Below, in pieces: positions 54,919 to 62,691 of a DNA stretch of 64,000 nt (position 1 is its first letter; each line of letters starts with the position of its first letter). This DNA is from an uncultured Opitutia bacterium (GTDB taxonomy: Bacteria; Verrucomicrobiota; Verrucomicrobiia; Opitutales; Opitutaceae), in assembly GCA_903896015.1 (NCBI GenBank), contig CAITWF010000009.1, positions 62,001 to 126,000 on the forward strand. Direction: 5' to 3'. Below the pieces are notes generated by a model. The model saw nothing but the letters and a program-made list of their open reading frames with translations. It was not told the origin of the DNA and searched no databases. The position numbers were made by a program, and so were the translations under genes.

Positions 54919-56172
54919 TCAACCCGCCAGTCGCGCGAGCGTCGCCGACAACACGCGCACCCCGTCCACGATCTCCTCGGACTTCGTGAATTCGTCCGGC
55001 CGGTGGCTGAATCCGCCTTTCGACGGCACGAAGATCATGCTTGTCGGGCAAATCAACGCCATGAACAGCGAGTCGTGATACGCCCGGCTCGTCATGTCCT
55101 GATACCGCAAGCCGAGTTCGTCGCACGCCGCGTGGATCGCCGCTAGGATTTCCGGCGCACACGTCGCCGGAGCGTCGGCATTGAGCACTTCGTCGCTAAA
55201 CCCGACTCCGAATTTTTCCGCAGACGCGCGCGCGGTCTGGCGAATCTCGGCGAGCATCCCGTCGCGCCGCGCCAGCTCGATGTCGCGCACATCGATGGTC
55301 AGCGTCACGTCGCGCGGGATGCTGTTTACGGCGCCCGGCAACACCTGCACGAGGCCGCAGGTCGCCACGCTGTTCACATTGCCCGTACCGCGCGCAGTGC
55401 GATCGACGGCCAGCATGATCTCCGACGCTGCCAGCACCGGATCGTGGCGGTCGGGCATGAGCACTGCGCCGGCGTGACCACCCTCGCCTGTCAGTTGCAC
55501 GCGCAGCGTCGCCGGCGCCGCGATCGCGGTCACCACCCCGATCGGCAGGCCTGCGCGTTCGAGCCGATATCCCTGCTCGATGTGCAACTCGACGAACGCG
55601 CTGTAATAGTTCTTCGGCAACTGCGCACTGGCGACGCTGCCCGAGTAGCCCGCTGCCGCGCGCGCCTGATCGAGCGAAAGCCCGTCTTTGTCGCGCAACG
55701 CCATGATTTTTTCCGGCGACATCGTGCCCGCCATGATCCGGCTGCCGACGCAGCCAGGCCCGAAGCGCGTCGGCTCTTCTGCGGTAAACATCACCAACTC
55801 GATCGAGCGGCGCGGCTTGAAGCCGGCGCGTTGCAGCGCCCGGATCGCTTCGAGACCGCCAAGCACGCCAACGACGCCGTCGAAGCGGCCCGCATTCGGA
55901 ATCGCATCAGTATGCGAGCCCGTCCCGACCGGCGCGGCGCTCAGGTCGGTGCCGGCCCAACGCACGTAGGTGTTGCCGATCGAATCTTCGCGGACGGCGA
56001 GCCCGGCTTCTGCGTAGCGGAGCTTAAGCCACGCCCGCGCCTTCATGTCCGCCTCCGTGAAGAGCACGCGGGTGACGGACGGATAGGGCGTGTCGGAAAT
56101 CTGCGCGAGCGCCTCGATCTCGGCGCTCAGGCGGGCTTGGTCGATGGTCACAGAAGTGGCGGTCGGACTCAT
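54919..56172 (-). CDS. M20-family amidohydrolase (allantoate/N-carbamoyl-amino-acid type)
   Basis: A 417-residue Zn-dependent hydrolase. Metal ligands are in TGSHTDAIPNAGRFDGVVGV (His, Asp), TAEEPTRFG (Glu) and ELHIEQGYRLE (His). The swivel domain contains GHAGAVLMPDRHDP. The sequence fits the AllC/ureidoglycolate-amidohydrolase/beta-ureidopropionase branch. Allantoate hydrolysis would fit the other purine genes in the window, but no ring-opening urate or allantoin genes are here. It follows the DUF1015 gene on the same strand. Confidence 0.82.
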   Translation of the reverse strand: MSPTATSVTIDQARLSAEIEALAQISDTPYPSVTRVLFTEADMKARAWLKLRYAEAGLAVREDSIGNTYVRWAGTDLSAAPVGTGSHTDAIPNAGRFDGVVGVLGGLEAIRALQRAGFKPRRSIELVMFTAEEPTRFGPGCVGSRIMAGTMSPEKIMALRDKDGLSLDQARAAAGYSGSVASAQLPKNYYSAFVELHIEQGYRLERAGLPIGVVTAIAAPATLRVQLTGEGGHAGAVLMPDRHDPVLAASEIMLAVDRTARGTGNVNSVATCGLVQVLPGAVNSIPRDVTLTIDVRDIELARRDGMLAEIRQTARASAEKFGVGFSDEVLNADAPATCAPEILAAIHAACDELGLRYQDMTSRAYHDSLFMALICPTSMIFVPSKGGFSHRPDEFTKSEEIVDGVRVLSATLARLAG

Positions 56173-56257
56173 GGGTGTTTTTCAGTCGTCAGCACGAACC
56201 GTGCAAACGCAAAACCCGTGCTAGGGACGCCTCGGAGATGCGTCTCCTACCTGCGGT

Positions 56258-57472
56258 TCAGAATGTGTGAACGAAAAGCCCCGACCGCAGTTTCGGCTCA
56301 AACCAGGTGCTCTTCGGCGGCATGATTTGGCCCGCGTCGGAGATATCCATGAGCTGATTGAGCGTCACCGGGAACATCGAGAACGCCACGCCGCCGTCGG
56401 CGTCGACACGCTTCACGAGTTCACCCGGGCCGCGAATGCCACCGACAAAATCAATGCGCTTGCTCGTGCGCACGTCGGCGATGCCGAGCACGGGCGCGAG
56501 CAGCTTGTCCTGCAACACCTGCACATCAAGGCGTGACACCGGATCGGCGTCGGGCGCGGGCTTCATGCGCAGGCCATACCATTTTTTCCCGAGATACATG
56601 CTCACGTGTCCGACGGCGGCGGGCGAAGGCGCGGCGTTTTCTTCGAGGCCAAACGTCTCTTTTACCTTGGCCAGAAAATCCACGGGCGCGAGACCATTGA
56701 GATCGACGACGAGCCGGTTGTAGGGGAGGATTTTCAGCTCGCTCGCTGGGAAGAGCACGCAGAGGAACCAGTTGTAGTCCTCGTTGCCCGTGTGCTGCGG
56801 ATTGCGCGAGCGCCGCAGCCGCGCCACGCGCGCCGCGCTGGCTGCGCGGTGGTGGCCGTCGGCGATGTAGAGACACCGCACGCGCTCGAAAGCCTTCACC
56901 CACTCGGTGCCGCCGGGCACGCGCCACGCCGCGTGCCGGATACCATCGGGCGCCGTGAAATCATGCACGGGCGTCTCAGTCGTCTTCGTATTCACGAGCG
57001 CCGTGATGGCCGCGTCGTCGCGATACGTCAGGAAAACCGGCCCGGTGTTCGCGCTCAGCGTGTCGATCAGCCGCGTGCGATCGTCTTCTTTGTCGGGGCG
57101 CGTCTTCTCATGTTTCTTGATCAGATTCGCGTCATAGTCGTCTACGTGGCAGACCGCGACGATCCCGCGTTGGCGATGCACACCCATCTGCTGTTCGTAA
57201 ACGTAGAGCGATGGCCCGGCTTCGCGATTCAGCGTGCCCTCACGCTGCATTTTCGAAAATGTTTCGAGCGCCTTCGCGTAAACCGCGTCGGAATAGGGAT
57301 TCGTTTCCTTCGGTAAATCGATCTCGGCCCGATCGACGCGGAGCAGCGTGCGGGGCTTGCCGGCGGCGAGCGCAGCGGCCTCGGTGGCGTTGACGACGTC
57401 GTAGGGCACGCAGGCCACTTCGGGCGCGAGTGCAGGCGGCGGGACGAGTCCTTGAAAGGCGTGGATTCTCAT
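56258..57472 (-). CDS. DUF1015 family protein
   Basis: A 404-residue protein with family blocks IHAFQGLVPPP, VACVPYDVVNATEA, LIKKHEKTRPDKEDDRTRLI, and CLYIADGHHRAASAARV. DUF1015 proteins are widespread and, to my knowledge, without an agreed biochemical role. The gene precedes the M20 hydrolase by 85 bases. No signal peptide or TM is visible. Confidence 0.88.
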   Translation of the reverse strand: MRIHAFQGLVPPPALAPEVACVPYDVVNATEAAALAAGKPRTLLRVDRAEIDLPKETNPYSDAVYAKALETFSKMQREGTLNREAGPSLYVYEQQMGVHRQRGIVAVCHVDDYDANLIKKHEKTRPDKEDDRTRLIDTLSANTGPVFLTYRDDAAITALVNTKTTETPVHDFTAPDGIRHAAWRVPGGTEWVKAFERVRCLYIADGHHRAASAARVARLRRSRNPQHTGNEDYNWFLCVLFPASELKILPYNRLVVDLNGLAPVDFLAKVKETFGLEENAAPSPAAVGHVSMYLGKKWYGLRMKPAPDADPVSRLDVQVLQDKLLAPVLGIADVRTSKRIDFVGGIRGPGELVKRVDADGGVAFSMFPVTLNQLMDISDAGQIMPPKSTWFEPKLRSGLFVHTF

Positions 57473-57485
57473 GAATGACAGATTT

Positions 57486-57556
57486 GAACCACGAAGGACA
57501 CGAGGGACATGAAGGTCTGGCTAGCTAATTTTCCAGTCTACGTGAACTTCGTGGTA
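57486..57556. repeat. Palindromic intergenic repeat-like element
   Basis: Arms ACCACGAAG (57488-57496) and CTTCGTGGT (57547-57555) form a perfect nine-base inverted repeat around GACACGAGGGACATGAAGG. From memory, ACCACGAAGGACACGAAGG units are common dispersed intergenic repeats in several phyla. It lies between the DUF1015 start and the rpmE terminator. No other copy is in the window. Confidence 0.5.
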
Positions 57557-57587
57557 AACAAAAAGCCCCCCGAATTCTCGGAGGGCT
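57557..57587 (-). terminator. Rho-independent terminator of the rpmJ-rpmE unit
   Basis: Arms AGCCCCCCG (57564-57572) and CGGAGGGCT (57579-57587) pair with one mismatch around a six-base loop. On the minus strand the stem is followed by a U-rich run (TTTTTGTTT, complement of 57557-57565). It is 28 bases downstream of rpmE. Confidence 0.8.
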
Positions 57588-57614
57588 TCGAAATACAGGA
57601 GTTCGAATCGCGCG

Positions 57615-57869
57615 TTACTTCTTTGCGGCGCCGCGCTTGAACTTCGAGGTGAACTTCTCGACGCGGCCGGCGGTATCGACCAGGCGCTTCTCGCCGGTGT
57701 AGGCGGGATGCGAATCCATGGTCACGTCGCGAGCGACGACGAAGTATTCCTGACCATCGATCTGCTCCTTGCGGGCGGATTTCATGGTGGACTTCGTAAG
57801 GAAACGACGGCCGGTTCCGATATCGAGGAAGCAGACGTTGTTGAGGACGGGATGGCCTTCGGCTTTCAT
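57615..57869 (-). CDS. rpmE2: 50S ribosomal protein L31, type B
   Basis: An 84-residue type B (Cys-free) bL31. HPVLNNVCFLDIGTG and HPAYTGEKRLVDTAGRVEKF match the family; the single Cys is not part of a CxxC zinc site. It lies 17 bases downstream of rpmJ on the same strand. Type B L31 usually replaces the zinc-binding form under zinc limitation. Confidence 0.93.
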   Translation of the reverse strand: MKAEGHPVLNNVCFLDIGTGRRFLTKSTMKSARKEQIDGQEYFVVARDVTMDSHPAYTGEKRLVDTAGRVEKFTSKFKRGAAKK

Positions 57870-57886
57870 CGGGAAAAGAGGTTAAA

Positions 57887-58012
57887 TTAGCCTTGGCGCG
57901 CCTTGTAGCGCGGCTCGACTTTGTTAATGACGTAGATCTTGCCCTTGCGACGCACGACCTGACAGGCCGGGTGACGCTTCTTGGCCGATTTGATGGAGGA
58001 AACGACTTTCAT
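57887..58012 (-). CDS. rpmJ: 50S ribosomal protein L36 (zinc-independent form)
   Basis: A 41-residue bL36. [20 protein letters not shown] and the end [14 protein letters not shown] match the YkgO-like paralogue group. It has only one Cys (Cys17), so it lacks the usual three-Cys/one-His zinc site. The ATG at 58012 is chosen over the longer frame. It forms a two-gene unit with rpmE2. Confidence 0.9.
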   Translation of the reverse strand: MKVVSSIKSAKKRHPACQVVRRKGKIYVINKVEPRYKARQG

Positions 58013-58022
58013 AAAACGGGTG

Positions 58023-58051
58023 AAAACAGAGCGCGCGCTCGGCTCTGTCAA
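58023..58051 (-). promoter_or_regulatory. Candidate promoter of the rpmJ-rpmE2 unit
   Basis: On the minus strand TTGACA (complement of 58046-58051) is followed after 17 bases by TGTTTT (complement of 58023-58028). The -35 is perfect, the -10 weak. It is about 11 bases upstream of the rpmJ ATG, close for a promoter, so the transcript would have a very short leader. No Zur-box-like palindrome is visible. Confidence 0.25.
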
Positions 58052-58098
58052 CTGAAATGTCCCACCAACGCCGCTCCTACTTCTCAATCTGCCTCAAC

Positions 58099-58653
58099 TC
58101 AGTTCTGCTCCGGATGCTCCGGCTCGTCGGCGAGCAGCCGCCATTCGGCGCCTTCGCGGCCGAGGACGGTGCGCCAGAGAGTTTCGTTGGCGTCCTGCTG
58201 CAGCAAATCCTCCGGCACATCGGCCACGACCCACGTGCCGTGTTTCATTTCGTTTTCGAGCTGGCCCGCCGACCAGCCGGAGTAGCCGAGAAACGCGCGG
58301 AGGTGCGTGCCCTCGTCGGCGAGCAGTTGCATCGCCTTGTCAGGTTCAATGCCGAAGTGCAGCCGGAAGCCATCAGGCTGCGGTTGCCACGCGGCGAGCA
58401 GCAACTGCTCGGTCTGCACCGGGCCGCCTTGGAACAGCGCTACCCCCGCCAGCGGGCCGAGCGCAAACTCGCCGTTGAGCTCGCCCAAGCGTTTGCCGAG
58501 CGGGCGGTTGAGCACGACGCCCATCGCGCCTTCCGCGTTGTGCGCCGACATCAGAATGACGCTGCGCCGAAAATTCGGATCGCGCATCGACGGGTGCGCG
58601 AGCAACAGCGAACCGGCGAGTGTTTCCTTTGTGTTGGTGCGGCGTTCGCGCAT
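58099..58653 (-). CDS. YqgE/AlgH family protein
   Basis: A 184-residue protein of the YqgE (UPF0301/AlgH) family: LLAHPSMRDPNFRRSVILMS, GVVLNRPLGKRLGEL, LFQGGPVQTEQLLLA and FLGYSGWSAGQLENEMKHG. No catalytic role is established for the family. The ATG at 58653 is preferred over a TTG nine bases upstream. It lies between a dCMP deaminase and the rpmJ-rpmE2 unit on one strand. Confidence 0.93.
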   Translation of the reverse strand: MRERRTNTKETLAGSLLLAHPSMRDPNFRRSVILMSAHNAEGAMGVVLNRPLGKRLGELNGEFALGPLAGVALFQGGPVQTEQLLLAAWQPQPDGFRLHFGIEPDKAMQLLADEGTHLRAFLGYSGWSAGQLENEMKHGTWVVADVPEDLLQQDANETLWRTVLGREGAEWRLLADEPEHPEQN

Positions 58654-58693
58654 GAGAAACAAATAGCAATAACGTCGCCGGAAGCCAGCGCGC

Positions 58694-59167
58694 TCAGAGC
58701 TTCAACACCTGCACTCCCGCCTCCGCAAGCAGCGGCGCGACGAGCGGGTCGTTGTGGTAGTCGGCGCGGTAGCGCACTTCGGCGATGCCGGCGGCGGCGA
58801 GAATCTTCGCGCAGTTGATGCACGGATAATGCGTCACGTAGGCCACGCAGCCCTCGACCGAGCTGCCGCGGCGCGCGGCATCAGCCACGGCGTTTTGCTC
58901 GGCGTGCACCGTCGCCTGCTCGTGACCATCGCGCTGACGCGACACGTGCGGCGTGCCCGGCAGGTAGCCGTTGTAGCCCGCGGCGACGAGGCGGTTCTTC
59001 CGCGCTCCGCCCGTCACGATCACGCAGCCGACGTGCAGCCGCTCGCAGTTCGAACGCGTCGACATGAGCACGGCGGTCGCCATGAAATACTCGTCCCACG
59101 ACGGACGGTGCGGGAATTTTTTCGCGGCCTGCGCGATCAGATCGACGGGTGAAACGGTTTTCGGCAT
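58694..59167 (-). CDS. dCMP deaminase (ComEB type)
   Basis: A 157-residue zinc-dependent deaminase converting dCMP to dUMP. The zinc site is visible: HAE (His88-Glu90) in TVHAEQNAVADAA and PCINC (Cys116, Cys119) in THYPCINCAKIL. The N-terminal RPSWDEYFMATAVLMSTRSNC is characteristic of the dCMP/ComEB group. The ATG at 59167 is chosen over an upstream in-frame start. It is divergent from the methyltransferase gene by 60 bases. Confidence 0.92.
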   Translation of the reverse strand: MPKTVSPVDLIAQAAKKFPHRPSWDEYFMATAVLMSTRSNCERLHVGCVIVTGGARKNRLVAAGYNGYLPGTPHVSRQRDGHEQATVHAEQNAVADAARRGSSVEGCVAYVTHYPCINCAKILAAAGIAEVRYRADYHNDPLVAPLLAEAGVQVLKL

Positions 59168-59227
59168 AACAAATCTGCGCGCGACTCTGGACAGCGCCAC
59201 CGTCGCGGGCAACCTTCGTCTCGCTTG

Positions 59228-59890
59228 ATGACCCGCAACCTCACTCCCGAGCTGCTCGACTCACTGCCGGCCGACGATCCCGCCGCCCTCCATAGCCGCC
59301 GAGATCTGCGCTGGATCAATGCGGCGATGGGCAACCACCGCTGGTTCGCGCGCACCCTGCCGCGGCTGCTTCGGCAAGGCGAACGCGCCCTCGAACTGGG
59401 CGCGGGCACCGGTGAACTCGTCGCCAAACTCAACGCCCGCGGCGTTGCGATCGACGGCCTCGATCGCGCGCCCGCACCGCTTCCCTGGCCGGCCACCCGC
59501 GCGTGGCATCAGCACGATCTGCGCACCTTCACCGGCTTCGCTCGCTACGACGCGGTGATCGGAAACCTCATCTTTCATCATCTCGATGATGGCGAGCTTG
59601 CCCAGTTTGGAGCGCGCCTGTCGCGCGCCGTGCGCGTGATCGTCGCGAGCGAGCCCACGCGCAGCCCGCGCTCGCAGCGACTAATCGCCTTCGCTGGGCG
59701 CGCGCTGGGGGCAAGCCATGTAACCCTGCATGACGCGCACGTTAGCATCGCCGCCGGCTTTCGTGGCGAGGAACTCCCGCGGCATCTCGGCCTCGACCCT
59801 GCGGTCTGGTCAATCGAGTGCAGCGAAACTTTCCTCGGCGCCTACCGCCTGATCGCGGTGCGCCGCGGCCCGGCGGTTGCACTTTCTTGA
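59228..59890 (+). CDS. SAM-dependent methyltransferase (class I)
   Basis: A 220-residue Rossmann-fold methyltransferase. Motif I is ALELGAGTGELVAKL, with the acidic residue of motif II in AIDGLDRAP and motif IV in YDAVIGNLIFHHLDD. The gene overlaps the type III polyketide synthase gene by one base (TGATG), so its likely substrate is the PKS product, an O- or C-methylation of a resorcinol, phloroglucinol or pyrone. The start is the ATG at 59228. Confidence 0.88.
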   Translation: MTRNLTPELLDSLPADDPAALHSRRDLRWINAAMGNHRWFARTLPRLLRQGERALELGAGTGELVAKLNARGVAIDGLDRAPAPLPWPATRAWHQHDLRTFTGFARYDAVIGNLIFHHLDDGELAQFGARLSRAVRVIVASEPTRSPRSQRLIAFAGRALGASHVTLHDAHVSIAAGFRGEELPRHLGLDPAVWSIECSETFLGAYRLIAVRRGPAVALS

Positions 59891-60921
59891 TGCATCTCCA
59901 CGCTCTCGCCACCGCCGTCCCAGCCATGCGATTCGCCCAGTCGGATTGCTGGGAAATTCTCCAACGGTCCCCGGCCCGGGCCCGGCTCTCGAAGCGCTCG
60001 CGTCTTATCCTTCACAGCATCCTCACCCACGATCACGGCATCGCGACGCGCCATTTCGCCATGCCGGACATCGAGCGCGTCTTTGATCGCACGTCGGACG
60101 AACTCAACGCCACCTTCCGCACCGAAGGGCCCGCGCTCGCCGGCCGCGCTCTCGCGCTCGCCCTCGATCGCGCAAATCTCCGCGCGGCCGATCTCGACGC
60201 GCTCATCATCTGCACTTGCACGGGCTATCTTTGCCCCGGACTGACGAGCTACGTCGCGGAGCAACTTGGCGTGCGCACCGATGCGTTTCTCCAGGATCTA
60301 GTCGGACTCGGCTGCGGTGCAGCGATTCCCGCACTCCGCGCCGCGAGCCACGTGCTCGCCGCCAATCCCGCCGCTACGGTCGCGTGTATCGCCGTCGAAG
60401 TCTGCTCGGCCGCGTTTTACCTCGACGACGACCCCGGCGTGTTGATCAGCGCGTGCCTGTTTGGCGACGGCGCAGCCGCCACGATTTGGCGGGCCACACC
60501 GGGCCCGAGCGGATTGCGCGCATTTGATTTCAACACGCTCCACCTCCCTGCCGATCGGGACAAACTCCGCTTCGAACAGCGTGACGGAAAACTCCGCAAT
60601 CTCCTCGATCCCTCGGTGCCGTCGCTCGCCGCCAGTGCCGCGGAAAAGCTCTGGTCCGCCCGCGGCCCGCGCCCAATCGCCCGCGTGGTCACGCACACTG
60701 GCGGACGCGATGTGCTCAACGCCCTCGCGCCCGTCGTCGCGCCGCACACCCTCGACGCCAGCGCCCGCGTGCTCCGGACGCACGGCAACATGAGCAGTCC
60801 GTCCGTGTTGTTTGCGCTCGAAGTGACGCTCAGCGAGACCGCACCGTCCGCCGCCGGCGATTTTTGGCTCGTGAGTTTCGGCGCAGGCTTTAGCGCACAT
60901 AGCTGCAGGCTCGGCCTGTAG
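59890..60921 (+). CDS. Type III polyketide synthase (chalcone/stilbene-synthase family)
   Basis: A 343-residue condensing enzyme. The triad is complete: Cys142 (LVGLGCGAAIPAL), His269 (VVTHTGGRDVL, with Thr where Pro is usual) and Asn300 (RTHGNMSSPSVLFAL). The closing strand SFGAGFSAH is also typical. It should condense an acyl starter with malonyl-CoA units to a resorcinol, phloroglucinol or pyrone. It is coupled to the upstream methyltransferase (TGATG), and nif3 begins three bases after its stop. No further biosynthetic genes are in view. Confidence 0.9.
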   Translation: MHLHALATAVPAMRFAQSDCWEILQRSPARARLSKRSRLILHSILTHDHGIATRHFAMPDIERVFDRTSDELNATFRTEGPALAGRALALALDRANLRAADLDALIICTCTGYLCPGLTSYVAEQLGVRTDAFLQDLVGLGCGAAIPALRAASHVLAANPAATVACIAVEVCSAAFYLDDDPGVLISACLFGDGAAATIWRATPGPSGLRAFDFNTLHLPADRDKLRFEQRDGKLRNLLDPSVPSLAASAAEKLWSARGPRPIARVVTHTGGRDVLNALAPVVAPHTLDASARVLRTHGNMSSPSVLFALEVTLSETAPSAAGDFWLVSFGAGFSAHSCRLGL

Positions 60922-60924
60922 CCT

Positions 60925-61677
60925 ATGCCCACGCTTTCCGAACTCGTCACGTATTGCGACACCCGCACACGCCGCAGCGCGTTCAAGGATGCGCCCGGTG
61001 CCTTGAACGGCCTACAACTCGCCAACGACGGCCGCGTCACCAAAATCGGCGCTGCCGTCGACGCGGGGGTCGTGCCGTTTAAAAGGGCCGTCGCCGCCGG
61101 AATTGATTTTCTGATCGTGCACCACGGGATGTATTGGGACATGCCGCGCCCGCTCACCGGCCCGGCCTACGAGCGCGTCGCGACACTCGTCCTCGGCAAC
61201 TGCGCGCTCTACTCGAACCACCTGCCCCTCGACGGCCACCCTGCGATCGGCAACAATGCGCTGCTCGCGAAGCAACTCAGCCTCAAACCCTCGCGACCGT
61301 TTCTCGTCCGCGACGGCGAAGCGATCGGCTGCATCGCGAAGGCGAAACTCCCCCGCGCTGCGCTCCGCAAAAAACTCGAGTCCCTTTACCCACGCGTGAT
61401 CGCGATCGAATGCGGCTCGGCCGCGCCGCGCGAAATCGCCTTTTGCAGCGGCAGTGGCTACAGCGCCGTGCCAGAGCTGCTCAACGCGGGAGTCGATACA
61501 CTGGTTACCGGCGAGTTGCGCGAGGACTGCTTCAACCGCGCACAGGAGGAGAAGCTCAACCTCTACCTCTGCGGCCACTACGCGACGGAAGTACACGGCG
61601 TGCAGGCGCTCGCCGCCGAGCTCGCAAAAAAATTCAAGCTGCCCTGGGAATTCATCGCCACGGAAAATCCCTTTTGA
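60925..61677 (+). CDS. Nif3-like dinuclear metal-binding protein
   Basis: A 250-residue NIF3/DUF34-family protein. The metal site is FLIVHHGMYWD, with later ligands in NHLPLDGHPAIGNNALLA and LYLCGHYATEVHGVQALA. Conserved from bacteria to humans, its function is unsettled (sometimes annotated GTP cyclohydrolase 1 type 2). It starts three bases after the PKS stop. Confidence 0.92.
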   Translation: MPTLSELVTYCDTRTRRSAFKDAPGALNGLQLANDGRVTKIGAAVDAGVVPFKRAVAAGIDFLIVHHGMYWDMPRPLTGPAYERVATLVLGNCALYSNHLPLDGHPAIGNNALLAKQLSLKPSRPFLVRDGEAIGCIAKAKLPRAALRKKLESLYPRVIAIECGSAAPREIAFCSGSGYSAVPELLNAGVDTLVTGELREDCFNRAQEEKLNLYLCGHYATEVHGVQALAAELAKKFKLPWEFIATENPF

Positions 61678-61756
61678 ATTCCCAAGACGTGAAGTCCCGG
61701 ATCGGTTTGAGTTTTCGCTTTCGTGGTTTCGTAGCTTCTGAATTAATACCACCTCG

Positions 61757-62185
61757 ATGAAAAAGATCGCCATTCTCAACGGCCCCAACCTCGATCGTCT
61801 CGGCAAGCGCGAGCCGGAGATCTACGGGCGCGCCACGCTGGTCGACCTTGAAGCGGCGCTAAGCAAGGAATTCGCCGAGACCGCGTCGCTTGAGTTTTTC
61901 CAGTCCAATCACGAAGGCGCGCTAATCGACAAGATCGCCTCGCTTGCCGACCGCAAGTTCGACGGGCTGGTGATCAATGGCGGGGCCTTCACCCACACGA
62001 GCGTCGCGCTGCGCGATGCGCTGCTGGGGGCGCATTTGCCGACGGTCGAGGTGCATATTTCAAACATCTACAAGCGTGAGTCATTTCGCCACGAGTCGCT
62101 GACGGCCCCGGCGTGCGTCGCCGTCATCACCGGCCTCGGACTAGAGGGCTACCACGCCGCCGTGCGTTTTCTCCTCAAGGGCTGA
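61757..62185 (+). CDS. aroQ: 3-dehydroquinate dehydratase, type II
   Basis: A 142-residue enzyme of the shikimate pathway. ILNGPNLDRLGKREPEIYG contains the catalytic Arg18 and Tyr23; FFQSNHEGALIDKI, VINGGAFTHTSVAL, and VEVHISNIYKRESFRHES (His100) complete the site. It precedes the NusG-like gene by four bases. Confidence 0.96.
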   Translation: MKKIAILNGPNLDRLGKREPEIYGRATLVDLEAALSKEFAETASLEFFQSNHEGALIDKIASLADRKFDGLVINGGAFTHTSVALRDALLGAHLPTVEVHISNIYKRESFRHESLTAPACVAVITGLGLEGYHAAVRFLLKG

Positions 62186-62189
62186 GCGG

Positions 62190-62681
62190 ATGAGCGATCA
62201 TTACTGGCTGGTCTGTCACACCAAGCCGCGGTGCGAAAAAAAATTCGCCGCGCTCATGGCGGCGGAAAAGTTCGAGCATTACCTTGCGCTGGTCGAGAGC
62301 GTGCGACGCTACGCCCAACAGACGAAGCGTTTTACCAAGCCGCTGTTTCCCGGCTACGTGTTCGCCAACGTCCCCACTGAAAAGAAAGCGCGCATCTACC
62401 AGCAGGATTTGCTCGCCCGCGCGATCATCGTCGAAGACGAGGCAAAATTCCTCCGCCAGCTCGCCGACGTAAAGGCGATCGTCGCGTCCGGCCTTGAGTT
62501 GAGTGTCATGCCTTTGCTAACGAAGGGCCGGCGCGTGAAAATCCTCGGCGGCCCGCTGCATGGCCTCGAAGGGTTCGTCGACGATCCGACAAACCCTCAT
62601 GGCATCGTGCTTTCGGTCGATGTCCTCCGGCAAGGACTGCACGTGAAAATGCCGGCGGAACAACTCCAAGCCCTGCCCTGA
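62190..62681 (+). CDS. NusG-family transcription elongation factor paralogue
   Basis: A 163-residue protein. The N-terminal NGN domain is HYWLVCHTKPRCEKKFAALM, then KPLFPGYVFANVP; the C-terminal KOW domain is RVKILGGPLHGLEGFVDD. This is the RfaH/UpxY/LoaP-like specialised branch rather than housekeeping NusG, which has GDxVRVxxGPF and lies with secE. It starts four bases after aroQ. A target operon downstream is not obvious. Confidence 0.85.
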   Translation: MSDHYWLVCHTKPRCEKKFAALMAAEKFEHYLALVESVRRYAQQTKRFTKPLFPGYVFANVPTEKKARIYQQDLLARAIIVEDEAKFLRQLADVKAIVASGLELSVMPLLTKGRRVKILGGPLHGLEGFVDDPTNPHGIVLSVDVLRQGLHVKMPAEQLQALP

Positions 62682-62691
62682 CCAAACTGGT

